Source: Pseudomonas reinekei (GTDB lineage Bacteria; Pseudomonadota; Gammaproteobacteria; Pseudomonadales; Pseudomonadaceae). Taken from it: a DNA stretch of 64,000 nucleotides. Below the pieces are notes generated by a model that was given only the letters and a program-made list of their open reading frames with translations, had not been told where the DNA came from and ran no database searches. The position numbers were made by a program, and so were the translations under genes. This document shows, piece by piece, positions 18,931 to 27,595 of the stretch (position 1 is the stretch's first letter; the number at the start of each line of letters is the position of its first letter). The stretch lies in the NCBI RefSeq assembly GCF_001945365.1, contig NZ_MSTQ01000006.1, positions 248,001 through 312,000 on the forward strand, written 5' to 3'.

Positions 18931-21522
18931 TTAGACGGCAGGTACCGTTTCAGCTTTGGATGCCGGTTTCGGCAGCGACGACAGGAACGCCATGATCAGC
19001 GCCGCGAGGTAAGGCAGCGACTGCACCAGCAACATGGTTACCCAGAAGCGCATGTCATTGCTCGGCATGCCGTTGACCAGGAAGATCCCCAGCGCCGCGC
19101 CCCATAGCAGCAGCATGATGAACACCTCTTCGCGAGCTTCCGAAATCGCCACCCAGAAGCCGTGGTTATCGGCATTCTTCGGCGTACGGAAGAACGGAAT
19201 GCTGCTGGTGAAAAAGCCGTACAGCACCGCTTTGGCGATGGTGTGCGACAACGCCAGCCCGGCCAGCGCCGCGCAGAACGCATCTTTGAGATTCACGCCC
19301 ACCGCACGGCGGTAGAGGAAGATGATCTTGCCGACCTTGAACACGAACAGCGCCAGAGGCGGGATCGCGAAAATCAGCAGCGGCGGATCGACCCGTTGCG
19401 GCACGATGATCATCGCCGCCGACCACAACAACGCGCCGACGGTGAAGAAGATGTTCATGCCGTCCGCCACCCACGGCAACCAACCCGCGAGGAAGTGATA
19501 GCGCTGGCCCCGGGTCAGTTCGGTGTCCTTGCCGCGCAGCAGGCTGGCGGTGTGCCGCTTGATGATCTGAATCGCACCGTAGGCCCAGCGGAAGCGCTGC
19601 TTCTTGAAGTCGATAAAGGTATCTGGCATCAGGCCCTTGCCGTAGCTGTCGTGGTAGTACGCCGCCGACAAGCCTTTTTCGAACACGCGCAGGCCCAGTT
19701 CGGCGTCTTCACAAATGCACCAGTCAGCCCAGCCGAGTTCTTCGAGCACCGAGCGACGGGTCATGGTCATGGTGCCGTGCTGGATGATCGCGTCGCGGTC
19801 GTTGCGGGTGACCATGCCGATGTGGAAGAAGCCTTTGTATTCCGCGTAGCAGAGCTTCTTGAAAGTGCTTTCGTTCTGGTCGCGATAGTCCTGCGGCGAC
19901 TGCACCACGGCGATTTTCGGATCGGCGAAGTGCGGCACCATGTGCTTGAGCCAGTTCGGATGCACGCAGTAATCGGAGTCGATCACCGCGATCACTTCCG
20001 CGTCCTTGGCGGTGTGCGGAATCAGGTAGTTCAACGCGCCGCCCTTGAAACCGGCCAGTGGCGCAACGTGGAAGAACTTGAAGCGCGGGCCGAGGGTTTC
20101 GCAATAGTCGCGGACCGGTTCCCACACCGCCGGATCCTTGGTGTTGTTGTCGATGATCAGGACTTCGAAGTCCGGATAGTCGAGGTTGGCCAAGGCGTTG
20201 AGGGTCTGTTTGACCATCTCCGGCGGCTCGTTGTAGCACGGCACATGGATCGAGACTTTCGGGCGGTACGTGGAATCGCCTTCGACCGGCAGGAACTCGC
20301 GCCGGCGTTTTTGGACCCACACGGCCTCTGCCAGCTCATGGGCTTCGGTGAGCAACACGATGAACACACCGAGCGCACCGAGAGCGAGCAGGAATCCGAC
20401 CGTCAGGCTGAACCAGGTGCTGTATTGCTGGCTGTAGTCATAACCGATCCACACTAGCACCGAACCGCACAGGAACGCGATAAAGGTCAGGAAGGTCCGG
20501 CCACGTTGGCGCAGGGCCGAACCGTCGATCATCAACAGGGTCAGCGATAGCAGCGCCAGCACCACGGAACCGATGGCCAGCACGCGCCATTGCGGAATCG
20601 CCACTACCGGGCCTTCGAAATTGAATTTCTGCTGGCGCGCGGCGTTGAACACGCCCCAATAGGCGCCCACCGACCCTTCGTCGCTGGCCTTCCAAGGCTG
20701 GTCAAACGCTTCGATCACGAAGTAGTTGAAGCCCTGGCGGTTGAGCTTGTTGACCAGCGTGCGCAGGTAGATCGCCTGATCCGCCGGCGACGCATCGGCG
20801 CCACCGCGCATACGGCCGTTGCTCGGCCAACCCACTTCGGACAGCAGCAGGGGTTTTTTCGGGAACATCTTTTTCAGGTCGCGGGCGCGGTCGAGGACGA
20901 ACTGCCCGGCCTTGTCCATCGGAATGAACTCCCAGTACGGCAGGACGTGCGCGGCAATCAGGTCGACGTGCTTGGCCAGTTCCGGGTGTTCTTCCCAGAC
21001 GTGCCACTGTTCGGAAGTGGTCACCGGCACTTTCACGGCAGCACGGACGCGGTCCAGCAGAACGCTGAGCTCCTGGGCGGTGATTTCCTTGCGGAAGATC
21101 GCTTCGTTACCGACCACCACGCGAACCACGCTGCGCGAGGAATTGGCGATTTCGATGGCGCGGGTGATTTCCCGTTCGTTGCGTTCCTGGTCCGGGCTGA
21201 TCCAGATCCCCAGCGTTACCCGCAGACCGAATTCTTCCGCCAGTTTAGGGATGTTCTCCAGTGTCCCGTCGACCGAGTAAGTACGGATGTTGTCCGTCAG
21301 CTTGCTCATGATCTCCAGGTCGCGACGCATTTGATCGTCGGTCGGGTACTGTTCTTTTTGTGGGAATTGGCCTTGCTGGAACGGCGAATACGAGAAGCCG
21401 GAGATTTGTTCAGGCCAGTTGGGAGCGGTGACCGGGCGATTGATCAACGCCCAGAAGCCGGTAAACAAGGCAGCGATGGCGAGCACTACCACCAGGTTGA
21501 GTCCAAATTTACGCGATGACAT
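18931..21522 (-). CDS. ndvB: NdvB-type glucan synthase: GH17 domain fused to GT2 glycosyltransferase
   Basis: 863 residues. After a signal-anchor helix (about 8-28) comes a periplasmic GH17-like domain with GNEA (acid/base E140) and SEVGWPS (nucleophile E229). Two or more membrane helices (about 315-390) lead into a cytoplasmic GT2 domain with DSD (515-517), ICEDAELG (603-610) and QRFRW (642-646), then further helices. P. aeruginosa NdvB of this design makes cyclic beta-1,3-linked glucans connected with biofilm antibiotic tolerance. The start MSSRKFGLN at 21522 is preferred to a TTG at 21540; neither has a strong ribosome-binding site. It is divergent from tcdA and precedes dapE. Confidence 0.9.
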   Translation of the reverse strand: MSSRKFGLNLVVVLAIAALFTGFWALINRPVTAPNWPEQISGFSYSPFQQGQFPQKEQYPTDDQMRRDLEIMSKLTDNIRTYSVDGTLENIPKLAEEFGLRVTLGIWISPDQERNEREITRAIEIANSSRSVVRVVVGNEAIFRKEITAQELSVLLDRVRAAVKVPVTTSEQWHVWEEHPELAKHVDLIAAHVLPYWEFIPMDKAGQFVLDRARDLKKMFPKKPLLLSEVGWPSNGRMRGGADASPADQAIYLRTLVNKLNRQGFNYFVIEAFDQPWKASDEGSVGAYWGVFNAARQQKFNFEGPVVAIPQWRVLAIGSVVLALLSLTLLMIDGSALRQRGRTFLTFIAFLCGSVLVWIGYDYSQQYSTWFSLTVGFLLALGALGVFIVLLTEAHELAEAVWVQKRRREFLPVEGDSTYRPKVSIHVPCYNEPPEMVKQTLNALANLDYPDFEVLIIDNNTKDPAVWEPVRDYCETLGPRFKFFHVAPLAGFKGGALNYLIPHTAKDAEVIAVIDSDYCVHPNWLKHMVPHFADPKIAVVQSPQDYRDQNESTFKKLCYAEYKGFFHIGMVTRNDRDAIIQHGTMTMTRRSVLEELGWADWCICEDAELGLRVFEKGLSAAYYHDSYGKGLMPDTFIDFKKQRFRWAYGAIQIIKRHTASLLRGKDTELTRGQRYHFLAGWLPWVADGMNIFFTVGALLWSAAMIIVPQRVDPPLLIFAIPPLALFVFKVGKIIFLYRRAVGVNLKDAFCAALAGLALSHTIAKAVLYGFFTSSIPFFRTPKNADNHGFWVAISEAREEVFIMLLLWGAALGIFLVNGMPSNDMRFWVTMLLVQSLPYLAALIMAFLSSLPKPASKAETVPAV

Positions 21523-21684
21523 AGCTATTTCGGGTTCCAAAGACTGTGGAACAAATGAACGGTCGGCGGCCGCAGAAGGGCGCGCATCCTACACTGGCGC
21601 TTCACTGAACGTACACCGGACAGGGAAATACCGGACATTGGGCAATGTGCTTTCACATAAGTTCTTACACTTGTAGCGGGAAAC

Positions 21685-21714
21685 TTAAAACTTGGCGCCG
21701 CGAAGCCCTATAAT
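21685..21714 (+). promoter_or_regulatory. Probable tcdA promoter
   Basis: Consensus -10 TATAAT at 21709-21714 with TTAAAA at 21685-21690 as a modest -35 (18-base spacer), 26 bases before the tcdA ATG. Confidence 0.45.
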
Positions 21715-21740
21715 GCGCGCCGGTTTTTGGGGTAATGGTC

Positions 21741-22553
21741 ATGAGTACAGAAGATCCGCGGTTTGCTGGCATCGCCCGCTTGTATGGCATCGAAGGCCTG
21801 GAGCGCTTGAAAGCCGCCCATGTGGCGATCGTCGGCGTCGGCGGCGTCGGTTCCTGGGCGGCGGAAGCCATGGCCCGATGTGGAGTGGGCGAGATTTCGC
21901 TGTTCGACCTCGACGACGTTTGCGTCAGCAACGCCAACCGTCAGTTGCATGCACTGGACAGCACCGTCGGCAAACCCAAAGTAGAGGTGATGGCCGAGCG
22001 CCTGCGCGGCATCAACCCGGACTGCACGGTGCACGCCGTGCCGGACTTCGTGACCCGCGACACCATGGCTGAATACATCACGCCGAACATCGATTGCGTG
22101 ATCGACTGCATCGACAGCGTGAATGCGAAAGCGGCGCTGATCGCCTGGTGCAAGCGCCGCAAGATCCAGATCATCACCACCGGCGGCGCGGGCGGGCAGA
22201 TCGATCCGACGTTGATCCAGGTGTGCGACCTCAACCGTACATTCAATGACCCGCTGGCCTCGAAAGTGCGCTCCACGCTGCGTCGCGACTATGGCTTCTC
22301 GCGCACCGTGACCCGCCATTACAGCGTGCCGTGCGTGTTCTCCACCGAGCAGCTGCGCTATCCGAAGCCGGACGGCAGCATTTGCTTGCAGAAGAGTTTT
22401 GTTGGCGACGGCGTGAAGCTCGACTGCGCCGGTGGCTTTGGCGCGGTGATGATGGTGACGGCGACGTTTGGCATGGTCGCGGCGACCAAGGCGGTGGACA
22501 AGATTGTGGCGGGGGTGCGGCGGCCGGCGGAGCGCATTAAGCCGCAGGTCTGA
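21741..22553 (+). CDS. tcdA: tRNA threonylcarbamoyladenosine dehydratase
   Basis: ATP-dependent E1-like enzyme (also CsdL) that cyclises t6A37 to ct6A. It has 270 residues. The nucleotide-binding VGVGGVGSWA is at 31-40, FDLDDVCVSNANRQ at 54-67, and the crossover-loop cysteine C228 in KLDCAGGFGA corresponds to the conserved E1-type position. The ATG at 21741 is preferred over 21735 because GGGG at 21728-21731 is then 9 bases away. It faces csdA-csdE, whose products pass sulfur or electrons to it in E. coli, and uses the product of the TsaB pathway. Confidence 0.95.
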   Translation: MSTEDPRFAGIARLYGIEGLERLKAAHVAIVGVGGVGSWAAEAMARCGVGEISLFDLDDVCVSNANRQLHALDSTVGKPKVEVMAERLRGINPDCTVHAVPDFVTRDTMAEYITPNIDCVIDCIDSVNAKAALIAWCKRRKIQIITTGGAGGQIDPTLIQVCDLNRTFNDPLASKVRSTLRRDYGFSRTVTRHYSVPCVFSTEQLRYPKPDGSICLQKSFVGDGVKLDCAGGFGAVMMVTATFGMVAATKAVDKIVAGVRRPAERIKPQV

Positions 22554-22560
22554 GTTGTGT

Positions 22561-22577
22561 GGGCTGCGAAGCAGCCC
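22561..22577. terminator. Bidirectional hairpin between tcdA and csdE
   Basis: GGGCTGC-GAA-GCAGCCC, a perfect 7-bp stem with a stable GAA triloop, in the 26-base space between the two convergent stops. There is no T-tract, so efficiency is uncertain. Confidence 0.5.
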
Positions 22578-22579
22578 CG

Positions 22580-22984
22580 TTACTGAGCCAATTCCCGCAT
22601 ACGCTGAAGCACGGCATTCAATCCGTTACTGCGCGACTGCGACAACTGCCGCCCCAGCCCCAACTGGTTGAACCACTGCGGCAAATCCACCTGCTGCAAC
22701 TCAATCGCCGATAAGCCATTGACCCGCGCCAGCAGCAACGCCACCAACCCACGAATCAACCGCGCATCGCTGTTGGCGCTGAATTGCCAATGGCTATCGC
22801 GTAATTCGCCCACCAGCCACACCTGGCTTTCACAGCCGTGCACGCGGTTGGTCTCACACATTTGCACATCGCTCAGCGCAGGCAAACGCTCGCCCCACTG
22901 CATCAGTAATCGCGCGCGTTGTTCCCAACCAGCGGCAGCCTCAAAGGTTTCAAGCGCCGTGACGGCATCGGCAGGCAAGTTCAT
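22580..22984 (-). CDS. csdE: SufE-family sulfur acceptor CsdE
   Basis: 134-residue partner of the cysteine desulfurase CsdA. It accepts persulfide sulfur on C51 in the motif RVHGCESQVWL, the SufE/CsdE signature. Its ATG overlaps the csdA stop by four bases (ATGA), so the two are co-translated. Adjacent to tcdA, which supports the CsdA-CsdE-TcdA relay rather than a housekeeping SufE role. Confidence 0.93.
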   Translation of the reverse strand: MNLPADAVTALETFEAAAGWEQRARLLMQWGERLPALSDVQMCETNRVHGCESQVWLVGELRDSHWQFSANSDARLIRGLVALLLARVNGLSAIELQQVDLPQWFNQLGLGRQLSQSRSNGLNAVLQRMRELAQ

Positions 22985-24186
22985 CGCAACAACTCCAGCG
23001 CCTGATCCAGCGCCTCAAAGAACCGCTCAAGGTCCTCGGAATCGTTGTACAGCGCCAACGACACCCGAATCGCCCCGGCGAGCCCGAGGCCTTTAAGCAA
23101 CGGCATGGCGCAGTGATGACCCGCGCGCACCGCGATGCCTTGCTCGGTCAGCAAATGCGCCAGATCCGAGTTATGCACACCCTCGATGGTGAAGCTGGCC
23201 AGCGCCAGATGCGGCTTGCCGAGCAAGCGAATGCCGTTGCGTGCCTCAAGACCTTTGAGCAGATAGTCGTGCAGCGCCGCTTCATGGGCAGACACGGCGT
23301 CCTGATCGAGCCCGGCGAGATAATCCAGGGTCGCCCCCAGGCCGATCACACTGGCGATTGGCGGTGTTCCCGCCTCGAAACCCAATGGGGCCGGGCGAAA
23401 ACGTGCGTCGTGGTAATTAGCGTCCAGCACCATCTCGCCACCGAACTGCCAAGGCCGCAATTGTTGCAACGCTTCACTGCGGCCGAACAACACACCGACG
23501 CCATCGGGGCCGTAGAGCTTGTGGCTGGAAAATACATAAAAATCACAGCCCAGCGCCTGCACGTCATGGCGACCATGGACCACGCCTTGTGCGCCATCGA
23601 TCACGGTCAACGCGTTGTGCGCCTTGGCCATCGCCAGCAACTCAGGCAGAGGCTGCCAGGCGCCGATCACGTTGGACAATTGGCTGATGGCCAGCAGACG
23701 GGTGCGCGGGCCGATCAGGTCGGCGGCGGCTTCAAGGTCGATCACACCGTCGGCATCCAGTGGCAGGATCACCAGTTTCAGGTCGCGACGGTGCACCAGT
23801 TGCTGCCATGGCAGCAGGTTGGCGTGATGCTCCAGGGCGCTGATGACAACTTCATCGCCTGGATGGAAGAGGTGTTCCAGGCCATAGGCCAGGAGGTTCA
23901 GCGCAGAAGTGGCGCCGTGGGTAAAGATAATCTGTCCGCGGTCACCGGCATTGAGCCATTGCGCGACTTTGCGGCGGCTGTCCTCAAAGGCCTGGGTAGC
24001 GTGAGCGCCGGGCAGGTGTTGCGCCCGATGTACGTTAGCTGCGCCGTTGGCGTAGTAATGCGTCAGGGCATCCAGCAGGGCTTGAGGTTTTTGCGTGGTG
24101 GCGGCGTTGTCCAGATAGGTCTGGCCTTGCCGTTGCAGGGCGGCGATGGCCGGAAAATCGGCGCGCCAGGGAGAGGGAATCATCAT
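22981..24186 (-). CDS. csdA: Cysteine desulfurase CsdA
   Basis: PLP enzyme of the NifS/SufS group II that removes sulfur from cysteine as a persulfide. It has 401 residues. YLDNAATTQKP (24-34) opens the fold, EHHANLLPW contains the PLP-stacking histidine, SSHKLYGP carries the PLP lysine K223, and RAGHHCAMP holds the active cysteine C359. The start is ATG 24186 (or 24183, adjacent codons); a longer reading to 24375 would cross a REP doublet and is discarded. It overlaps csdE by four bases. Confidence 0.95.
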   Translation of the reverse strand: MMIPSPWRADFPAIAALQRQGQTYLDNAATTQKPQALLDALTHYYANGAANVHRAQHLPGAHATQAFEDSRRKVAQWLNAGDRGQIIFTHGATSALNLLAYGLEHLFHPGDEVVISALEHHANLLPWQQLVHRRDLKLVILPLDADGVIDLEAAADLIGPRTRLLAISQLSNVIGAWQPLPELLAMAKAHNALTVIDGAQGVVHGRHDVQALGCDFYVFSSHKLYGPDGVGVLFGRSEALQQLRPWQFGGEMVLDANYHDARFRPAPLGFEAGTPPIASVIGLGATLDYLAGLDQDAVSAHEAALHDYLLKGLEARNGIRLLGKPHLALASFTIEGVHNSDLAHLLTEQGIAVRAGHHCAMPLLKGLGLAGAIRVSLALYNDSEDLERFFEALDQALELLR

Positions 24187-24230
24187 GCTATCGGGCCCTG
24201 GTGAACATGGGCGGGGTGTACACGGCACCT

Positions 24231-24303
24231 TGTGGGAGCGAGCCTGCTCGCGATGGCGTCCGTAAGGCCGCCAAAAAGCATCGCGAGCAGTCTCGCTCCC
24301 ACA
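24231..24303. repeat. REP doublet (REPIN)
   Basis: Forward REP TGTGGGAGCGAGCCTGC.. (24231-24253) and inverted REP (24281-24303) separated by 27 bases, between dapD and csdA. Confidence 0.88.
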
Positions 24304-24317
24304 GGTGCCTGCGGCAC

Positions 24318-25352
24318 TCAGTTGTGAGCGTGCAGCGCTTCGTTCAGTTCGATCGCCGATTTGTGGGTTTTGCATTCCACGGCACCGGTTTCCGAATTGC
24401 GACGGAACAGCAGGTCGGTCTGGCCAGCCAGTTCACGGGCCTTCACCACTTTGACCAGCGTGTTGTTCTCGTCCAGCAGCGCCACTTTGGTACCCGCGGT
24501 CACGTACAGGCCGGACTCAACGGTGTTGCGGTCGCCCAGCGGGATGCCGATACCGGCGTTGGCGCCGATCAGGCAGCCTTCACCCACCTTGATCACGATG
24601 TTGCCGCCGCCGGACAGGGTGCCCATGGTCGAGCAACCGCCGCCCAGGTCCGAACCCTTGCCGACGAATACGCCAGCGGATACGCGGCCTTCGATCATGC
24701 CCGGGCCTTCGGTGCCGGCGTTGAAGTTGATGAAACCTTCGTGCATCACGGTGGTGCCTTCGCCCACGTAGGCACCCAGGCGCAGACGCGCTGCGTCAGC
24801 GATACGCACACCGGCCGGAACCACGTAGTCGGTCATTTTCGGGAACTTGTCCACCGAGAACACTTCCAGCAGCTCGCCACGCAGACGGGCTTCCAGTTGA
24901 TGCTCGGCCAGTTCGGACAGGTCGATCGCGCCCTGGCTGGTCCAGGCCACGTTCGGCAGCAGCGGGAAGATGCCGGCCAGGTTCAGGCCATGCGGCTTGA
25001 CCAGGCGATGGGACAACAGGTGGAGCTTGAGGTACGCCTCGGGGGTCGAAGACAGTTGGGCGTCTTCAGCCAGCACGGTGGCGACCAGCGGCTTGTGACT
25101 TTCGGCCAGACGGGTCAGCAGAGCGGCCTGGGCAGCGTCGACGCCTTTGACGGCGTCGGCCAGTTGCGAAGCCTGGGCGGTGGTGAAAGCGATGGCCTGG
25201 TTGCCTTCGCTGTAGCCCAGGATCGGAGCGATGGCAGCAACCAGTTCGACCGCCGGGTTGAGCAGTGGCTGTGCGTAAAACACTTCCAGCCATGCGCCTT
25301 GACGGTTTTGCGTGCCGACACCAAAGGCCAGGCTGAATGGGGTAGTGGACAT
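24318..25352 (-). CDS. dapD: 2,3,4,5-tetrahydropyridine-2,6-dicarboxylate N-succinyltransferase
   Basis: Transfers succinyl from succinyl-CoA to tetrahydrodipicolinate, committing carbon to the succinylase branch of DAP/lysine synthesis. It has 344 residues, the long class found in pseudomonads and actinobacteria. The C-terminal half is a left-handed beta-helix with repeats around 180-300 (RLRLGAYVGEGTTVMHEGFIN, GKGSDLGGGCSTMGT). The start at 25352 is set by AGAGGT upstream and by MSTTPFSLAFGVGTQN. It is followed on the minus strand by csdA after a REPIN. Confidence 0.95.
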   Translation of the reverse strand: MSTTPFSLAFGVGTQNRQGAWLEVFYAQPLLNPAVELVAAIAPILGYSEGNQAIAFTTAQASQLADAVKGVDAAQAALLTRLAESHKPLVATVLAEDAQLSSTPEAYLKLHLLSHRLVKPHGLNLAGIFPLLPNVAWTSQGAIDLSELAEHQLEARLRGELLEVFSVDKFPKMTDYVVPAGVRIADAARLRLGAYVGEGTTVMHEGFINFNAGTEGPGMIEGRVSAGVFVGKGSDLGGGCSTMGTLSGGGNIVIKVGEGCLIGANAGIGIPLGDRNTVESGLYVTAGTKVALLDENNTLVKVVKARELAGQTDLLFRRNSETGAVECKTHKSAIELNEALHAHN

Positions 25353-25383
25353 GTTGATACCTCTAACAAATTGAACGGGCTGC

Positions 25384-25746
25384 TTACTTGAGTGCGGCCG
25401 CGTAGATATCTGGCTTGAAGCCAATCAGGGTTCGGTCACCGAGATCGAGCACCGGGCGCTTGATCATCGAAGGTTGTGCGAGCATCAGTTCAATGGCTTT
25501 CGACTGGTCGAGATCGGCTTTGCGTTCGTCGTCGAGCTTGCGAAAGGTCGTGCCTGCACGGTTCAACACCACTTCCCAGCCGTGCTCGTTGCACCATTGG
25601 GTCAGGTGTTCGCGGTCTATACCGACCGCTTTGTAATCATGGAAGTCATAGCTGACAGCGTGTTCATCGAGCCAGGTGCGCGCCTTTTTCATGGTGTCGC
25701 AGGCTTTGATGCCGAAAAGGTGCAACGTTTTGCTTGAAACGGTCAA
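25384..25746 (-). CDS. ArsC/Spx-family thioredoxin-fold protein (YffB-like)
   Basis: 120 residues when begun at TTG 25746, which has AAGGGGG about 8 bases upstream; no ATG or GTG nearby gives a sensible N-terminus, and the longer reading from 25875 does not resemble the family. The motif LFGIKACDTMKKARTWLDEH carries a single conserved cysteine (C16), then DYKAVGIDREHLTQW, FRKLDDERKADL and IKRPVLDLGDRTLIGFKP, the pattern of YffB-type arsenate reductase homologues. Those are not shown to reduce arsenate; glutathione-linked redox activity is suggested. It lies just upstream of dapD and may be co-transcribed. Confidence 0.85.
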   Translation of the reverse strand: MTVSSKTLHLFGIKACDTMKKARTWLDEHAVSYDFHDYKAVGIDREHLTQWCNEHGWEVVLNRAGTTFRKLDDERKADLDQSKAIELMLAQPSMIKRPVLDLGDRTLIGFKPDIYAAALK

Positions 25747-25930
25747 GGAATTGCCCCCTTTACAGGTGCTGGAGAAAAAAGGTGTCGGATTATGCCATGA
25801 CCGGATGGTTTCGCGGCGCTTGAGGTCGATTTCCCGCAAAAGGGACTGCAACATAGGTACAACGGTCTGAAGCATCCTAAGCGGCTAATATGGCAGTTCA
25901 ATGCTGTCGATTGTCTGAGATTTCCGCTTT

Positions 25931-27562
25931 ATGCAAACCGCTTATACCGTCCTGATTCTGTTGATGCTGGTCGGCGTTTCACGCCTGATCGGACGGGTGG
26001 TGCCGCTGCCATTGCCGCTGGTGCAGATTGCCGCCGGCGCCTTGCTCGCCTGGCCGACCCTGGGCCTGCATGTCGCGCTCGACCCCGAACTGTTCCTGTT
26101 TCTGTTCCTGCCACCGCTGCTGTTCTCTGACGGCTGGCGCATGCCCAAGCGTGCGTTCTGGCACCTTCGCGGGCCGATTCTGACGCTGGCCGTGGGGCTG
26201 GTGCTGTTCACCGTGGTCGGTGCCGGCTATTTCATTCACTGGCTGTTGCCCAGTGTGCCGCTCCCGGTCGCGTTTGCCCTGGCTGCCGTGCTGTCGCCGA
26301 CGGATGCGGTCGCCGTTTCTGCAATTGCCCGCAATCGCCTGCCAACGCCGTTGATGCACATTTTGCAGGGTGAAGCGTTGATGAACGATGCCTCGGGTCT
26401 GGTGACGTTCAAGTTTGCCCTGGCTGCTGCGGTGACCGGTGTGTTTTCGCTGGCCAATGCCAGTGTCACTTTTGTTCTGGTCGCGGTCGGCGGCCTGGCG
26501 ATCGGTGTTGCTTTGAGCTGGCTGGTCGGGCGTCTGCGCGCGTGGATGATCGCCCGCGGCTGGGACGATCCGGCCACGCACGTGGTGTTCATGTTGCTGT
26601 TGCCATTTGCCGCCTACGTGTTGGCCGAACGGGTGGGCGCGTCCGGCATTCTTTCAGCGGTGGCGGCGGGGATGATGCAGAGCTGGCTCGATCTGCTGCC
26701 GCGCCAGACCAACACCCGTCTGCTCAATCGCAGCGTTTGGTCATTGCTCGAGTTCGCGTTCAATGGGCTGATCTTTCTGTTACTGGGCTTGCAGTTGCCG
26801 GATATCGTCAAGGCCGTGACCAGTCACGAAACCTCGTTGTGGCCGACGTTGCTGTATCGCGGGCTGGACGTGGTGGCGATTTTTCTGGTGCTGCTGGCCC
26901 TGCGCTTCGTTTGGGTGCAGAGCATTTGGCGCTTGTCGGTGCTGCTGCGGCGTCTGCGAGGCAAGGGTGAAGTGACCCAGGTACCGACCGCGCGATCCTG
27001 TTGGTTGTTGACGGTCGGCGGGGTGCGCGGTGCCGTGACGCTGGCGGGTGTGTTGTCCGTGCCGATGCTGATGAGCGGTGAGGTGTTTCCGGAGCGCGAC
27101 CTGCTGATTTTCATTGCCGCCGGGGTGATCCTGTTGTCACTGATCGTGGCGTGTATCGCATTGCCCATTTTGTTGCAGGACATCGAAGCAAGCCCTGATG
27201 ACAAGCGGCGCGATGAAGTGCGCGATGCCTGGCGCAAAACCGCTGAAGCGGCCATTCATGCGCTGGAAACAGAAGAGGTGAACCCGCAGGACGCCGCCCA
27301 GGCAGCATTGGCTGCAGAACTGAAAGCGCGGATCATGTCCGAATATCGCTATCAACTGGAGGTATTCAACGATTCGGCGGAAGCGCAGGCTCTGGCGTTT
27401 CAGATGGACTTGCTTGAGCGGCGTCTGCGATTGAAGGCGCTGCGGGCGCAGCGCCTGGAGTTGTACAGCCTCAGTCGTCACCACCAGATTGGTGATGACG
27501 TGTTGCGGGAAGTATTGGGGGAGCTGGATTTGAGTGAGGCCAAGTTGGGTGTGGTGAAGTAA
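25931..27562 (+). CDS. CPA1-family Na+(or K+)/H+ antiporter
   Basis: 543 residues: about 12 membrane helices over residues 1-410, then a cytoplasmic, charged C-terminal tail (about 415-543). The ion-binding regions are LSPTDAVAVS (121-130, D125) and GEALMNDASGLVTF (147-160, with the N152-D153 pair). It exports sodium or potassium in exchange for protons, supporting pH and salt balance. Divergent from the ArsC-family gene and convergent with the metallopeptidase gene (33 bases apart). Confidence 0.92.
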   Translation: MQTAYTVLILLMLVGVSRLIGRVVPLPLPLVQIAAGALLAWPTLGLHVALDPELFLFLFLPPLLFSDGWRMPKRAFWHLRGPILTLAVGLVLFTVVGAGYFIHWLLPSVPLPVAFALAAVLSPTDAVAVSAIARNRLPTPLMHILQGEALMNDASGLVTFKFALAAAVTGVFSLANASVTFVLVAVGGLAIGVALSWLVGRLRAWMIARGWDDPATHVVFMLLLPFAAYVLAERVGASGILSAVAAGMMQSWLDLLPRQTNTRLLNRSVWSLLEFAFNGLIFLLLGLQLPDIVKAVTSHETSLWPTLLYRGLDVVAIFLVLLALRFVWVQSIWRLSVLLRRLRGKGEVTQVPTARSCWLLTVGGVRGAVTLAGVLSVPMLMSGEVFPERDLLIFIAAGVILLSLIVACIALPILLQDIEASPDDKRRDEVRDAWRKTAEAAIHALETEEVNPQDAAQAALAAELKARIMSEYRYQLEVFNDSAEAQALAFQMDLLERRLRLKALRAQRLELYSLSRHHQIGDDVLREVLGELDLSEAKLGVVK

Positions 27563-27595
27563 CGGCGACAGCCTGCTCAATCATCAATAGCGTGT

